Assembly: GCA_016699445.1 (NCBI GenBank)
Contig: CP064976.1
Location: 744,001-808,000, forward strand
Length of the DNA: 64,000 nucleotides
Origin: Deltaproteobacteria bacterium
GTDB taxonomy: Bacteria > UBA10199 > JACPAL01 > GCA-016699445
Reading direction: 5' to 3'
Shown here in pieces: positions 1 to 9,860 of this stretch. Made by a program: the position numbers and the translations under genes. The notes under the pieces were generated by a model. The model worked only from the letters and a program-made list of their open reading frames with translations, was not told the origin of the DNA and searched no databases. How positions within the stretch are numbered: the first letter of the stretch is position 1; the number at the start of each line of letters is the position of its first letter.

Positions 1-2210
1 CAGGAGCTTCGGGCCTGGTTGACGGAAATAATGGCGCCACAACAACACCTTCGCCCACTCCTTCTCCGACTCCCACTCCAGCACCATCACCGACACCGGC
101 TCCCACACCCGCTCCCAAACTCACTATGAATCTCAGCAGAACGGCAACACGAACAGTGGCCATTGATGAGCCTCGCTACGCGATAGGAAATCCCACACTC
201 ACCACTATTTATCTTAGCCCCACAGGGAACAATGCCAATAATGGACTGACGCCTTCCACCCCACTTAAATCTCTTAATGCGATTGGTCCTTTCATTCGTT
301 TACGCGAAGGAATTTCCAACCCGGACACACCCTTCACACTCAATCATACAGGATATCAGATCCTCCTACTGCCCGGCACCTATCCCAATGAAATAAGAGG
401 ACACATCATGGACTTCATTCAAGGGACCGCTCAATACCCTATCATCATCAAGTCCAGCACAGGAAAGCGCGCTGACTCTATAGTAGAAACAGATCTTGAA
501 TTTCAGGGGGTCTCCTATGTTTACCTGATGGATTTTTCATTAGCACCCAAGAGTGACGCTCTTCATTTTGAAAAATCGGATCATATCCTAGTTCGCAATA
601 TGCTCTTAGATGGAGGCATCTATAATGGCCGCGGTAAAGATCAGGTCAGCGGGCCCGTGGCTCATGACATGTTTAAAGTAAAGCAATCTCAGCATATTTT
701 TCTTGAAGACAGTGAGCTTCGCGGAGCTGATGACAATGTCGTCGATTGGGTTTCCGTTCAAACAGGCCGCATGATTGGAAACAAGATCCACAACTCTCAC
801 GATTGGTGCGCTTACGTTAAAGGGGGATCCTCCTACATCGTGATTCAAAATAATGAGATCTACGACTGCTACACAGGTGGTTTTACAGCCGGTCAGGGAA
901 CGGGTTTTGAATACATGGTAGCTCCATGGTTATTTTATGAAACGATGGATGTGAAAGTTTTTAATAATATTATCCATCATGTACATGGAGCTGGAATGGG
1001 TGTGGCCGGCGGTTATAATATTTTGCTAGCTCACAACACTCTCTACAAAGTGGGTGATGATTCCTATATCTATGGCAGAACACAAGCTCTCGACATTCTC
1101 AAAGGTGGTCGAGAATGCGATGGAGACCCCTACCTTCCAGGATTTTGCAATACTCACCTGGACATGGGGGGATGGGGATATTCTTTTGTTAGCGGCCACC
1201 CTTCACAAACCGTGTGGATCCCGAATAAAAATGTATTTATCTATAACAACATTATCTACAATCCGGACGGATACGATACCGTTAATGCTCTCTTTAATAT
1301 CGATGCTCCCACAACATCGCCTTCGCTCTCACATATTCCTTCACCTGCTGTTATGGATGATAATCTCGTCATTGAAGGAAACTGGATTTATACAAAATCA
1401 TGGGATCATAAAGACCCTTCCTATTTCTCCTACTCTAAGACCTGCGAAGCCGGAAGTAGTTGTGCTCAAAACGTGATTGCTCAAAAAAATGTCATCAACG
1501 ACATGCCTCCACAGCTTGTGGATCCTGAACACGGAGATTTTCGACCGGTATCGGGAGGGAATGTTTCCTCCATGTTGGCGGAAACCATTCCGGATTTTGC
1601 GTGGCTCAATGTTCCCAGCCTCAACAATACAGCGCCTGACAATTACAGAACAATTCCTGTTGGAAAGTTATCCAACAAACTCACACTCAAATACCCTGGG
1701 ATGGATTGGTCACAGCCAGCCGTCACCCCGCCTCAAGAAGGCAGTGATGGAAACACAATAGGATCTGGGGGAAATTCTGGATCAGGCGGGAATTCAGGAT
1801 CTGGTGGAAATACACCTGCAATCAGTTCAGGGGGTACGAATGGCAACACTCCTGGTACTGGGGGATCTGCAAGCGCCGGAGGATCTGGAGGATCCACCAA
1901 TGGATCCTCAGTTCCAGCGAACCCAGTATTTATCGGCGCCCCTGCTGGACAAGTGGATAATGCCGCTAACAACTCTGGAAATAACACATCGAAAGTATCT
2001 AATGAAATTCCAAATGAGGTGTCCAGTTCCAGCGGAGGAGCCAGTGGAGGTTCGGGCGGCACTGGAGGAACTGATGGTTCTGGAAACATTCCAGACTCCA
2101 CTGGAGGTTCAGCTGGAGCTTCGGGGAACACGGGAAATCCAACAGGGACTCCGGCAAGTGTTGAAACCAGCTCATCATCCGCTAGTGGTTGCAGCGGTCG
2201 CTTCAACTAA
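1..2210 (+). CDS. Secreted right-handed beta-helix protein, 5' end outside the window
   Basis: The reading frame is open from the window edge (first full codon at 3), so the protein starts upstream and about 735 codons are visible. The first 40 codons are a Pro/Thr/Ser/Ala linker of PSPTPTP type. Next comes the YLSPTGNNANNG motif that opens many pectate-lyase-like parallel beta-helix domains, followed by about 450 residues rich in NNIIH and NNxIYN turns typical of beta-helix rungs. The last 140 residues are Gly/Ser/Asn-rich (GSGGNS repeats), ending SGCSGRFN. I infer an exported or surface carbohydrate-binding or carbohydrate-cleaving protein. The substrate cannot be told. It is transcribed toward the minus-strand lipid genes that follow. 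Confidence 0.8.
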   Translation, partial: GASGLVDGNNGATTTPSPTPSPTPTPAPSPTPAPTPAPKLTMNLSRTATRTVAIDEPRYAIGNPTLTTIYLSPTGNNANNGLTPSTPLKSLNAIGPFIRLREGISNPDTPFTLNHTGYQILLLPGTYPNEIRGHIMDFIQGTAQYPIIIKSSTGKRADSIVETDLEFQGVSYVYLMDFSLAPKSDALHFEKSDHILVRNMLLDGGIYNGRGKDQVSGPVAHDMFKVKQSQHIFLEDSELRGADDNVVDWVSVQTGRMIGNKIHNSHDWCAYVKGGSSYIVIQNNEIYDCYTGGFTAGQGTGFEYMVAPWLFYETMDVKVFNNIIHHVHGAGMGVAGGYNILLAHNTLYKVGDDSYIYGRTQALDILKGGRECDGDPYLPGFCNTHLDMGGWGYSFVSGHPSQTVWIPNKNVFIYNNIIYNPDGYDTVNALFNIDAPTTSPSLSHIPSPAVMDDNLVIEGNWIYTKSWDHKDPSYFSYSKTCEAGSSCAQNVIAQKNVINDMPPQLVDPEHGDFRPVSGGNVSSMLAETIPDFAWLNVPSLNNTAPDNYRTIPVGKLSNKLTLKYPGMDWSQPAVTPPQEGSDGNTIGSGGNSGSGGNSGSGGNTPAISSGGTNGNTPGTGGSASAGGSGGSTNGSSVPANPVFIGAPAGQVDNAANNSGNNTSKVSNEIPNEVSSSSGGASGGSGGTGGTDGSGNIPDSTGGSAGASGNTGNPTGTPASVETSSSSASGCSGRFN
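1761..1814 (+). repeat. Three 18-bp tandem repeats coding GSGGNS
   Basis: Three imperfect 18-bp units (1761-1778, 1779-1796, 1797-1814), each starting ggatc and coding G-S-G-G-N-(S/T). They lie in the Gly/Ser-rich C-terminal tail of the beta-helix protein. Units could be gained or lost without changing frame. Confidence 0.8.
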
Positions 2211-2269
2211 AACATATTAAACACAGATAGGTGGATGATTTTTCTAAAGAGGCGCACCTGTCATACAAA

Positions 2270-3893
2270 TTAGCGCCTTGTCTGCAAAACATTCCCCAAC
2301 ACATTCTTTTTTAAAATAGCTGAAGCCGTCAAAAGTCCGGCAAACAAAGCGCCTCCAATGCCGTCGGTGACAATATCTTGACCGGTGAGAAAAAGATTTT
2401 TGATCGGTGTCTGTGGGCGTAACCAATCTTCTCGAAAACGTTCAGGGGTATGATCAATGCCGTAAATTTCTCCGCGATCATAATTACAAAAATATTTTGT
2501 ACTCAGTGGCGTAGAAAGTTCTGCTACATCGATCTTTCCTTTCACTTGAGGCACATAACGATACACTTGCTGTAAAAGTCTTTCGGTCAGTTGTGCTTTA
2601 TACTCTTGATAGTCATCTCCGCGCTTTTGCCATGCCGTATTCTCCCACTTTTGAAACCATTCATACGGCGTAAAACCAATCACTTCCATTGTTGCTGTTC
2701 CGGGATGATGAGTTTCCCACGACGGATCTTTAGCCGCTGGAAATGAAATATACGTCACCGGCAAAGCAGCTATAGGATCTTTTACATAGCGAGCAATGAT
2801 CTCATCATGATCGTAACCAGGATAAATCCAATAATTAGTTTTCGGAAGATTCAATTCTTTAGCTGTGTGCTTTAAGCCTATATAAAGACAAATATGAGCC
2901 AGCGAGGGTCTTACCTTTTTTAACTTCTCACCCAACCCTGACGACTTTTGAGCTTCTAGCGGCAGCATTTTTTGAATCGTATTGATCACACCCGCATCAC
3001 TCACCACACAAGGAGCTTTGATCACATCACCATTGGAAAGTTTCACACCAATGGCCTTTTGATTCTCCATCACAATTTCAGACACTTCCGCCTTCACCAA
3101 AATTTTGCCGCCTGATTTTTCAATCACGGGAGCAATTGTTTCCACAAACTGTCCCGAGCCCCCCACCGGATAAGCTCCACCATCAAAGTAATGTTTAGCG
3201 ATTAACGCATGAATCGCAAAACTTCCTTCCTTGGGAGGCAAACCATAATCCCCATATTGAGAGGTCAAAAGCCCAATGAGTTTTTTATTTTTAATAAAAC
3301 TTGAAACCACATCGTATGTCGTTCGATCGGAATATTTTAAAAATTTGGATCCCGTAAAAGGCTGCATGATTTTACCGATCCACAGAGGCATTGCTCGTGC
3401 TGAAAAAAATCCTTTGGTCGCTTGAGCCACTTCAAAAACAGCTTGAATATATTGATCAATCCCCTTCTCTTCTTCTGGAAAATACTGAACTAGTTTTTGT
3501 TTAAAATTTTGAACTCCTGCGACGAGATCATAAGTCTCATCACGATCCCCTTCTTGAAAAAAAATCCGATCATACACAGCATCCATGGGACTCCACTCAA
3601 GGTTTCCATCTGAAATATAATCAAAGAGTCGTCTTAAAATAGAATTTTTCCGATGCACTTCCCCCCACATAATGGACTCCCACATCCCACTCATAAGGCC
3701 CACGCTGAAAGGTGTGTGTAAATCCCCCCGCCACATAATGCCTCTCCAACACCAGTACCGATTTACCTTCTTTAGCCAACAAGGCCGCGCACGCCAAGCC
3801 ACCAATTCCCGATCCAACAACGATCGCATCAAAATTGCCTTGAGCCCTTTCAGGACGATAAGTTTGCCATGCTGCTTGTTTTTGATTGGTCAT
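2270..3893 (-). CDS. FAD-dependent carotenoid isomerase / retinol saturase-like oxidoreductase, frameshifted
   Basis: The N-terminal part (3893 to about 3660) has a dinucleotide-binding motif VVGSGIGGLACAALLAKEG and the family's HYVGG stretch. The rest (to 2270) continues in another frame with RRLFDYISDG, a GSGQFVETI segment and the C-terminal FAD motif LFLTGQDIVTDGIGGALFAG. Restored length is about 540 residues, usual for CrtISO/RetSat-type enzymes. The break falls in a run of six C at 3661-3666; five C would restore the frame. These enzymes isomerise or saturate polyenes, so a lipid or carotenoid substrate is likely given the neighbouring RND exporter. It is divergent from the Nudix gene with only 39 bp between the starts, so both promoters must sit in or beside the genes. 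Confidence 0.8.
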
Positions 3894-3932
3894 AGAAAAA
3901 CTTTATGTCATTTTCTTATGAAAAAAGGAACT

Positions 3933-4466
3933 ATGAAAAACATCACAAACCCAATTTCTGTTCAGAAAATTTATGACGGTCGCATTATTCAAGTGGGACT
4001 GGAAACCTTTGAAATGCCCAATGGCAATCAAGTCACACACGAGATTGCTCGACATATCCCGGCGGCAGCTGTTCTGCCCATCACCGATGATGGCGAAAGT
4101 GTTTTATTAGTTTATCAATTTCGACCAGTTCTCAATCAATGGTTTTGGGAAATTCCAGCAGGCATGATCGATCTTAAGGAATCTCCCATCGATGCTGCTC
4201 GCCGAGAGCTTATTGAAGAAACTGGTTGGAAAGCCAAACGCATCGAACCCTATTTCACTATTCACACAGCCATTGGATTTACCGATGAAGCGATTCACGT
4301 ATTCAAATCTTTGGGTTTGCAAAAATCAAAAAAACATTTAGATGAAAACGAAGTTGTTGAAGAACACTGTTTCACACGCGACCAAATCAAAACGATGCTC
4401 CAAAAAAGAGACATCACTGATTCAAAAACGATGGCAGCACTTTCTTATTGGATCCTTGGTATTTAA
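3933..4466 (+). CDS. Nudix hydrolase, ADP-ribose pyrophosphatase type
   Basis: 177 residues. A full Nudix box is visible: GMIDLKESPIDAARRELIEE followed by TGW, matching GX5EX7REUXEEXGU, which binds the metal and pyrophosphate. The family cleaves nucleoside diphosphates linked to another moiety, such as ADP-ribose or nucleotide sugars. I place the start at the ATG at 3933, where AAGGAA sits about five bases upstream; an ATG at 3918 is an alternative. The stop abuts the stop side of the convergent RND gene (4466/4467), leaving no room for an intergenic terminator. Exact substrate unknown. Confidence 0.9.
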   Translation: MKNITNPISVQKIYDGRIIQVGLETFEMPNGNQVTHEIARHIPAAAVLPITDDGESVLLVYQFRPVLNQWFWEIPAGMIDLKESPIDAARRELIEETGWKAKRIEPYFTIHTAIGFTDEAIHVFKSLGLQKSKKHLDENEVVEEHCFTRDQIKTMLQKRDITDSKTMAALSYWILGI

Positions 4467-6898
4467 TTATTTATTTTTCCAGCGTGCACCCAATAAGAGA
4501 AAACGTGGAAAACCAAAAACTGCCATTAAGGTCACTAAACCTAATCCCAATACAGACACCCAACCAATCGATCGCAGCCCACTACTGGAAACTAAAAGAA
4601 AACCTCCAAATCCTACCATGGATGTCAGACTGGAAATAAACATCGCAGGCACTTCTCCTTTAAGAATCTCGCGCATGGGAATTCGTTCATCAAAACGGTG
4701 ACTAAAATGAATATAGATATCAATGCCTCCGCCCAAGACCACGGGAATGACAGCAATATTCATAATATTTAAACGAATACCCGCTAACCATAAAAGGCCT
4801 GAAAGAAGAAAGAGACTGCCGAGCAGATTAGACAAAATCATCAAACCACGTGTCCACGACTTCACCATTACAAAAAGCACGATCGTAAAAAAAGTCAGAA
4901 TCAAAAACATGCCTCGCGGCGCTTCACGCTCAATCAACCGCACCGTATCAGAAGCAATAAATGTCCCATCGGCCACTTCCATATCCAACAATCCCAATTC
5001 CTTTTTCAAAGCATACACACCATCTTGATAACGTTTCATCGATTCAGAATCTGCGCGAGAAAATGCGGGAAAAAGAAAAACAGCATAGATATCTTTTTGA
5101 TGGATAGCCTCAAACAGACGCCTCACTTCATAAGGAATATCCTTCCGAAGTACGACGGGAGCTGCCAAAGAATCTTTCAAAGTTTCACTCAAATAGTCTT
5201 TTTCACTTTTTAAAATCAGTGTTGTCTGTGTTAATTTATTGAGAATACGCGCGAGAAGCTTCTTCTTCTGAATCTGTTCTTGAGGGATAAAACTAGAAAG
5301 ACCTAAAACACGATCATACACTAGATTGGATGCATTATTTTTAAGACGTTCATCCAATAACGTCACAATCTTTTCTTCTTCATCGGCCCCATGAGCAATC
5401 AAAACCGTTGGATCAACAGTATGCTTCATGACCTGATTGACACGCCTCCCCAATTTATTTCCAGGCAAGTCAGGACTTTCCATCTGACCTTCTTCAAAAA
5501 ATATTTTGGATTGTACAGGCAACGTAAAAACAGAAATCGCACAGATGATAAAAATTAAAATCACCCCTAAAAATGCTTTTCGAGGATAGAATATTTTTTG
5601 AAAAGTAGCAGACGTTGTCCAGGCGTCTGTATTCGGAAATATTTTTCCAAATCCTTTCCAACTCACAGGATATTTCCATTTTTCCGAAATGGTCAGAAGA
5701 GCCGGAACAATCAGCATCATCCCCACATAAGTGGTTACCAAACCCAAAGCTCCCACAATTCCAAACTCAACAAACACCCCAAACTTGGAAAAAACCAAGG
5801 CCACTAATCCTGCGACCATCGTCAACATCGATCCATACGTTGCTTTTCCCGTACTGCCAAAAGCTTGTTCACAGGCAGCTTTCACTCCATGGCCTAAACT
5901 TCGCTCATGATAATAACGTGTGAGAAGATAGATTCCATAATCACTTCCCAATCCTCCCAAAATCGCCGCACCAAAACCTGTCATCATATTTAAATGACCT
6001 AAAAAGAAATACACCAGACCGCCTGTCCAAATCAGAGATACCGTCAAAGGAATCCCGATGAGACAAGTCGACTCAAGACGTTTAAAATAAAAAAGTAGGA
6101 TGAAAAAAGAAAACCTGAGACGATGATCGACACCCACTTCACTTCTCTTTGAATCAAATCCAGTTGTTCAAGCTTAGTAGCATAACCACCTGTATACCCA
6201 ATGCTCACTGATTGATACTCAGGATGATTTTTGCGAATCGCATGTTCCATCCCCTTCACGTCATCCATCAGTTTTCGACTTTGATCCAAATCTTCCGAAT
6301 TATCCTTTACCTTCACCCGCAAAATTAAAAATTTTCCATCATCAGCTCCGGATCGCTCTCTGAGCTCTGTCCCTGCCCTCTTCTCATATTTTTGAAAAAT
6401 ATCCTGAAATGTCAGATCAGGTCGATCTTCAGGATTGGCAAAGTCCATCATGTGACTAAATGTCGGACTCACTCCTTTTTTTTGCAGCTCTAAAGCACGA
6501 TCCACGCGCCATTCGATTTCATGCAAATCTTCCATGTCCAAATAAAGCCACAGTCGTTTTTTAAAATAATCTATAGGTGCTTTGGAATCGACATAAAGAA
6601 TAGCAGAATGATTTTTTAGTTTTTCTTCAAACTCATCGGCAAATTTTGCTGCAACCACTGGGTCTTGAGATTCCACAGCTACAATCAAATAGCCGGAGCC
6701 TCCAAAAAACTTTTTTAATTCTTTAAGACTCTCCACACTTTCCGTATTTTGCGGAAGAAGCGACATCATGTCGTTTTCGATATGAAGTTTCGCTGCTGAC
6801 CATGCCGCAATGAGAGTCATAACAAAAGCCACAATCAGGACTATTTTGGGAAATCGAATAGCTATTTGATAAAGCTTAAGTGTCTTTGTCAGTCTCAT
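4467..6898 (-). CDS. RND-superfamily exporter (MMPL/HpnN-like), frameshifted
   Basis: Restored protein is about 810 residues. It has an N-terminal membrane helix (IVLIVAFVMTLIAAWSAAKL), a large periplasmic loop, a membrane block including GFGAAILGGLGSDYGIYLLTRYYHE, a second loop, and a second membrane block with VIPVVLGGGIDIYIHFSHRF. This doubled layout is the MMPL/RND lipid-exporter pattern, as in the hopanoid-trafficking HpnN. The frame breaks in the first membrane block at a run of six A (6103-6108 on the + strand); a seventh would join SGFLF to FILLFYFK. It lies just downstream of a NodB-type deacetylase and a glycosyltransferase, so it may move a glycosylated lipid across the inner membrane. 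Confidence 0.82.
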
Positions 6899-6904
6899 GA
6901 GAAT

Positions 6905-7714
6905 TTATTTTAATATTTCCGGAATAGTCACAAACTGAAATCCAAGTTTTTTATATTTGTGAATCAAGTCAGGCAAAACAGCCACTGTCTGACTGCGATC
7001 TCCCCCTTCGTGATCCCCATCCCCATCATGTAAAAGAATAATGGATCCGGGAGAGAGACCTTCAAGTCTCTCCATCAAAACTTCTTTTTGAGGTTTATCC
7101 GAATCCCAAACACCCACATTCCAACCAATAAAACGATATTTTTTTTCATTCAAAATTTTGACAAGAGCTGGATTTTTCCAACCATGAGACGCCCTAAAAA
7201 GTTTATAGGGTAATAGACCAAAAGGTCTCATCACATCTTCCCAGCTATCAATTTCATGACGGATAAAATTTTTCCCCTGAAAAGCCAAAGGCGTGTGACT
7301 CCACCCGTGATTTCCTACTACATGACCTTCATCGATCATGCGCTGAATAAGATCCGGATGATTTTGCACATATTTTCCCAAAACAAAAAAGGTCGCATGA
7401 ATATTTTCCTCTTTTAAAATATCCAACACTTGAGATGTATAGGGCTCTTGAGGACCATCATCAAAAGTCAGAGCCAATTCCTGTTTTTCTTTTACAGAAC
7501 AAACAACACCCCCAGAAAAACACGGAATATACGTATAACAAAGCCAATATGTCAGAGCACAAAATCCAAAAAAAATCAGACGGTAGGACAAAGATCTCAG
7601 TGATTTTAAAAAAAGCCATCCCCCAAGACCCAAACCACTGATCCACAAAAATGAAATAAGTAGAATAATTTTAAGAGGCAAAAGACACTCCTCGAGACCG
7701 TTGATACACTTCAT
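6905..7714 (-). CDS. Membrane-anchored polysaccharide deacetylase (NodB homology domain)
   Basis: 269 residues. Two hydrophobic segments in the first 65 residues anchor it in the membrane. The NodB domain then shows motif 1 (ALTFDDGP), the metal-binding motif 2 (GNHGWSHT), and later motifs FRASHGWKN and IILLHDGD. These enzymes remove N- or O-acetyl groups from glycans or glycolipids at the cell envelope. It lies six bases from the RND exporter start and overlaps the end of the upstream glycosyltransferase gene by 44 bp, so the three genes are probably co-transcribed. The start may lie a little further in because of that overlap. Confidence 0.85.
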   Translation of the reverse strand: MKCINGLEECLLPLKIILLISFLWISGLGLGGWLFLKSLRSLSYRLIFFGFCALTYWLCYTYIPCFSGGVVCSVKEKQELALTFDDGPQEPYTSQVLDILKEENIHATFFVLGKYVQNHPDLIQRMIDEGHVVGNHGWSHTPLAFQGKNFIRHEIDSWEDVMRPFGLLPYKLFRASHGWKNPALVKILNEKKYRFIGWNVGVWDSDKPQKEVLMERLEGLSPGSIILLHDGDGDHEGGDRSQTVAVLPDLIHKYKKLGFQFVTIPEILK

Positions 7715-8828
7715 TGTAAAATTCTAAAATACGATCCACCACGTGTGACCAGGAATATTCATCTGCCATCTTCAGCCCATTTTGCTTAAGCTTAAGCGCC
7801 AAGTTTTTATCATCCAAAACTCTCACGATTGCAGAAGCGATATCTTGAGGATCTGTTGGTGATGCCAAAAGACCTGTTTCTTCATGACAAATCAAATCAC
7901 GAAATCCTGTATTATCAGCGGCAATCACAGGAACACCCGCAGCCATAGCTTCCAAAAGAGTAATTCCAAATGAAGCTTTCGTGGCAGGATAACAAAAGAC
8001 ATCGCTGGTCGCTAAATAGTCCGGACGCTCTTGATTGATCGCTCCTTCAAAGAAAATACTTTTTCCCAAAAGCGTGTCGGCCATACGCTCATACAGAGGT
8101 CTTAATTTTCCATCTCCAATAATAATCAACCGTGTTTTGGGTCTTTGTTTTAAAACCAAAGGGAAAGATTCAATCAAAAGATCCAATCCATTCCGGGGAT
8201 CCAAACGTCCTAAAAAAAGGACATTAGAGAGCTCATCATCATACTTTGAAATCTTGCCTTTTGGACTTGAAAACCATTCTGTATCCACACCATTGGGAAT
8301 GATCTTATAAGGAGCGAGTTTAAAATACCGACTCATCGCTTCTATGCATGAAGGAGAGACAGAAATAATCCCATCCAGCTTATCCAAATATTTTTGAACG
8401 GTTTTCCCAAAAATTTTAAACAAAATGAGATTGTCAAAATATGTATGCAGAGTCCCGATCGTCACCGTATTCGTATATTTCCCAAACAAGCACGGAAGTG
8501 TCATGACCGCTGGAGAATGAATATGCAAAAGATCAAACTTTTCTTCCTCTAACACTTTTTTGATTTTCCCACCCAGATTCCAACCCACCGTCACCTTAGC
8601 ATAAGAGTCGTTAGAAAAAATCGGCATGCTTTTACCCAGCCGGATAATCCTTAAACCTTTGGGAAGTTTTACATAATCCTTCTCGCCTGCAAACCCTGTC
8701 AAAATCACGACCTCAAAACCGCGTCGCGCCAATTCCTTAGCTGAATAATAAACATGTTCGGTAATACCGCCCAGGTGAGGATAAAAATATTCTGTAACGA
8801 TTCCTATTTTTCTCAACGGGTTTTCCAA
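7671..8828 (-). CDS. Glycosyltransferase family 4 (PimA/PimB-like)
   Basis: 385 residues with a two-Rossmann GT-B layout. N-terminal VTEYFYPHLGGITEHV contains the acceptor-side glycine loop; IIPNGVDTEWF and VLFLGRLDPRNGLDLLIES open the donor domain; FGITLLEAMAAGVPVIA is the family's EX7E-type donor-binding motif. It transfers a sugar from a nucleotide donor to a lipid or glycan acceptor on the cytoplasmic face. The start codon is TTG; no ATG fits. A short membrane ORF ends across this start, which would allow coupled translation. Confidence 0.88.
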   Translation of the reverse strand: MENPLRKIGIVTEYFYPHLGGITEHVYYSAKELARRGFEVVILTGFAGEKDYVKLPKGLRIIRLGKSMPIFSNDSYAKVTVGWNLGGKIKKVLEEEKFDLLHIHSPAVMTLPCLFGKYTNTVTIGTLHTYFDNLILFKIFGKTVQKYLDKLDGIISVSPSCIEAMSRYFKLAPYKIIPNGVDTEWFSSPKGKISKYDDELSNVLFLGRLDPRNGLDLLIESFPLVLKQRPKTRLIIIGDGKLRPLYERMADTLLGKSIFFEGAINQERPDYLATSDVFCYPATKASFGITLLEAMAAGVPVIAADNTGFRDLICHEETGLLASPTDPQDIASAIVRVLDDKNLALKLKQNGLKMADEYSWSHVVDRILEFYNEVYQRSRGVSFAS

Positions 8829-8929
8829 AGTTTGTTTTGAATTCCAATGAAGACAAGGACGATAAAAATAAAAGGATAGGTCACAATCCTAAACAATTTA
8901 TAAAGAAACTGTTGTCCTTTCAGAAGCAT
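8813..8929 (-). CDS. Possible 38-residue single-span membrane peptide
   Basis: ATG at 8929, three bases after the stop of the flippase-like gene, ending at 8813, which overlaps the TTG start of the GT4 gene by 16 bp. The product has a basic start (MLLKGQQFLYKLFR), a hydrophobic core (IVTYPFIFIVLVFIGI) and a basic tail (QNKLWKTR), a plausible membrane peptide. It fits an otherwise empty 100-bp gap exactly. No homologue known to me, and no strong ribosome-binding site. Confidence 0.4.
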   Translation of the reverse strand: MLLKGQQFLYKLFRIVTYPFIFIVLVFIGIQNKLWKTR

Positions 8930-8931
8930 TG

Positions 8932-9860
8932 TCAGGCCCTACCATCTTGGTTTGTCTTGGCAAGCTGTGGCTTAAAAAAGCCCGTAAGCTCTGCCAGGGT
9001 TATGACAATGCCAATCAACACATAAAAGTAATGGCTGGAAAAGCGCCACCACAAAAGAGCCAAAGACGCCATATCTTCACCCAAAAGAGGCTTGAGCAAA
9101 AGCATAAATGTCACTTCTACAGACCCGCCTCCGCTCGGCACTGGCAAGAGAGAGACTCCATACCCTAAAACAAAAGACCAGATAAGAATCTGAAGAGTAG
9201 GAGCTTGTTTGGCAAAAACCCACAGAATCAACGGAAGAAAACCCAACCTCACCACATGATGCACCATGGATAATAAAAAAAGAGAGGGTTTTAAAAATAT
9301 TTTTTCCACGGCATTTCATATTGTTCACGACGGACCATAATAAACAAAAAAACAATCAATCCTCCCGCCAAAACAAAATACAGAATCAAAGTATTCAAAA
9401 GAGATTTCAAAGAGAAGAGTGATGTATCTTTCAAAAAAACCATGCCCCCCGAAACAAGTAAAACAAACAAAAGACTGCTCAATAAAACCAACCGATCTAA
9501 AGCTAAAGCCATTAGAGACTCACGTCCCTTGATTCCAAAACGTGCTAAACTGGCAAGTCTTGCCACTTCTCCCCCCACACTCGAAGGTGTGGCAGCTCCA
9601 TAAATATCAGCAATGGCTCCCACCCAAAAAGATCCTCTAAACGAGAGTCTTTTTGAAGCCATTAGCTCGCAAACTTTTTGAAGACGTAAAGCCCGGCAAA
9701 TCATTTCGAGACCAACGACACCAACAAGTAAAAAAACAAACCAGGCCCCAGGCCAAAAGAGTTGTGACCAAGAGCTCAAATGAATCAGAAAAAAAAGAGA
9801 CCCTCCCACCCCACAAATACCGAGGATCCAATGAAACCATTTTGATTGAAGGATTTTCAT
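8932..9860 (-). CDS. Flippase-like membrane protein (LPG-synthase TM / UPF0104 / AglD family), frameshifted
   Basis: About 309 residues when restored, with six to eight hydrophobic segments. Family signatures visible are YGAATPSSVGGEVARLASL in the first half and LLPVPSGGGSVEVTF in the second. The family includes the flippase domain of lysyl-phosphatidylglycerol synthase and relatives that move lipids across the membrane. The frame breaks at 9293-9305, within an A5-T-A-T6 stretch, where one extra base joins MPWKK to FLKPSLFLL. Its ATG overlaps the stop of the DinD-like gene as ATGA. With the GT4, deacetylase and RND genes it makes a plausible glycolipid synthesis and transport set. Confidence 0.78.

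Noticed and set aside
606..848. Antisense frame of 80 codons in the beta-helix gene
   Set aside because: Covered by a strong conserved frame on the other strand and has no ribosome-binding site.
1733..2206. Long proline-rich frame antisense to the beta-helix protein
   Set aside because: It is the mirror of the Gly/Ser-rich repeats (GGN and TCC codons read backwards give Pro). No start site, no relatives expected.
2250..2275. Hairpin (aggcgc / gcgcct) between the beta-helix gene and the isomerase-like gene as a terminator
   Set aside because: The loop is 17 bases and no T-run follows on either strand.
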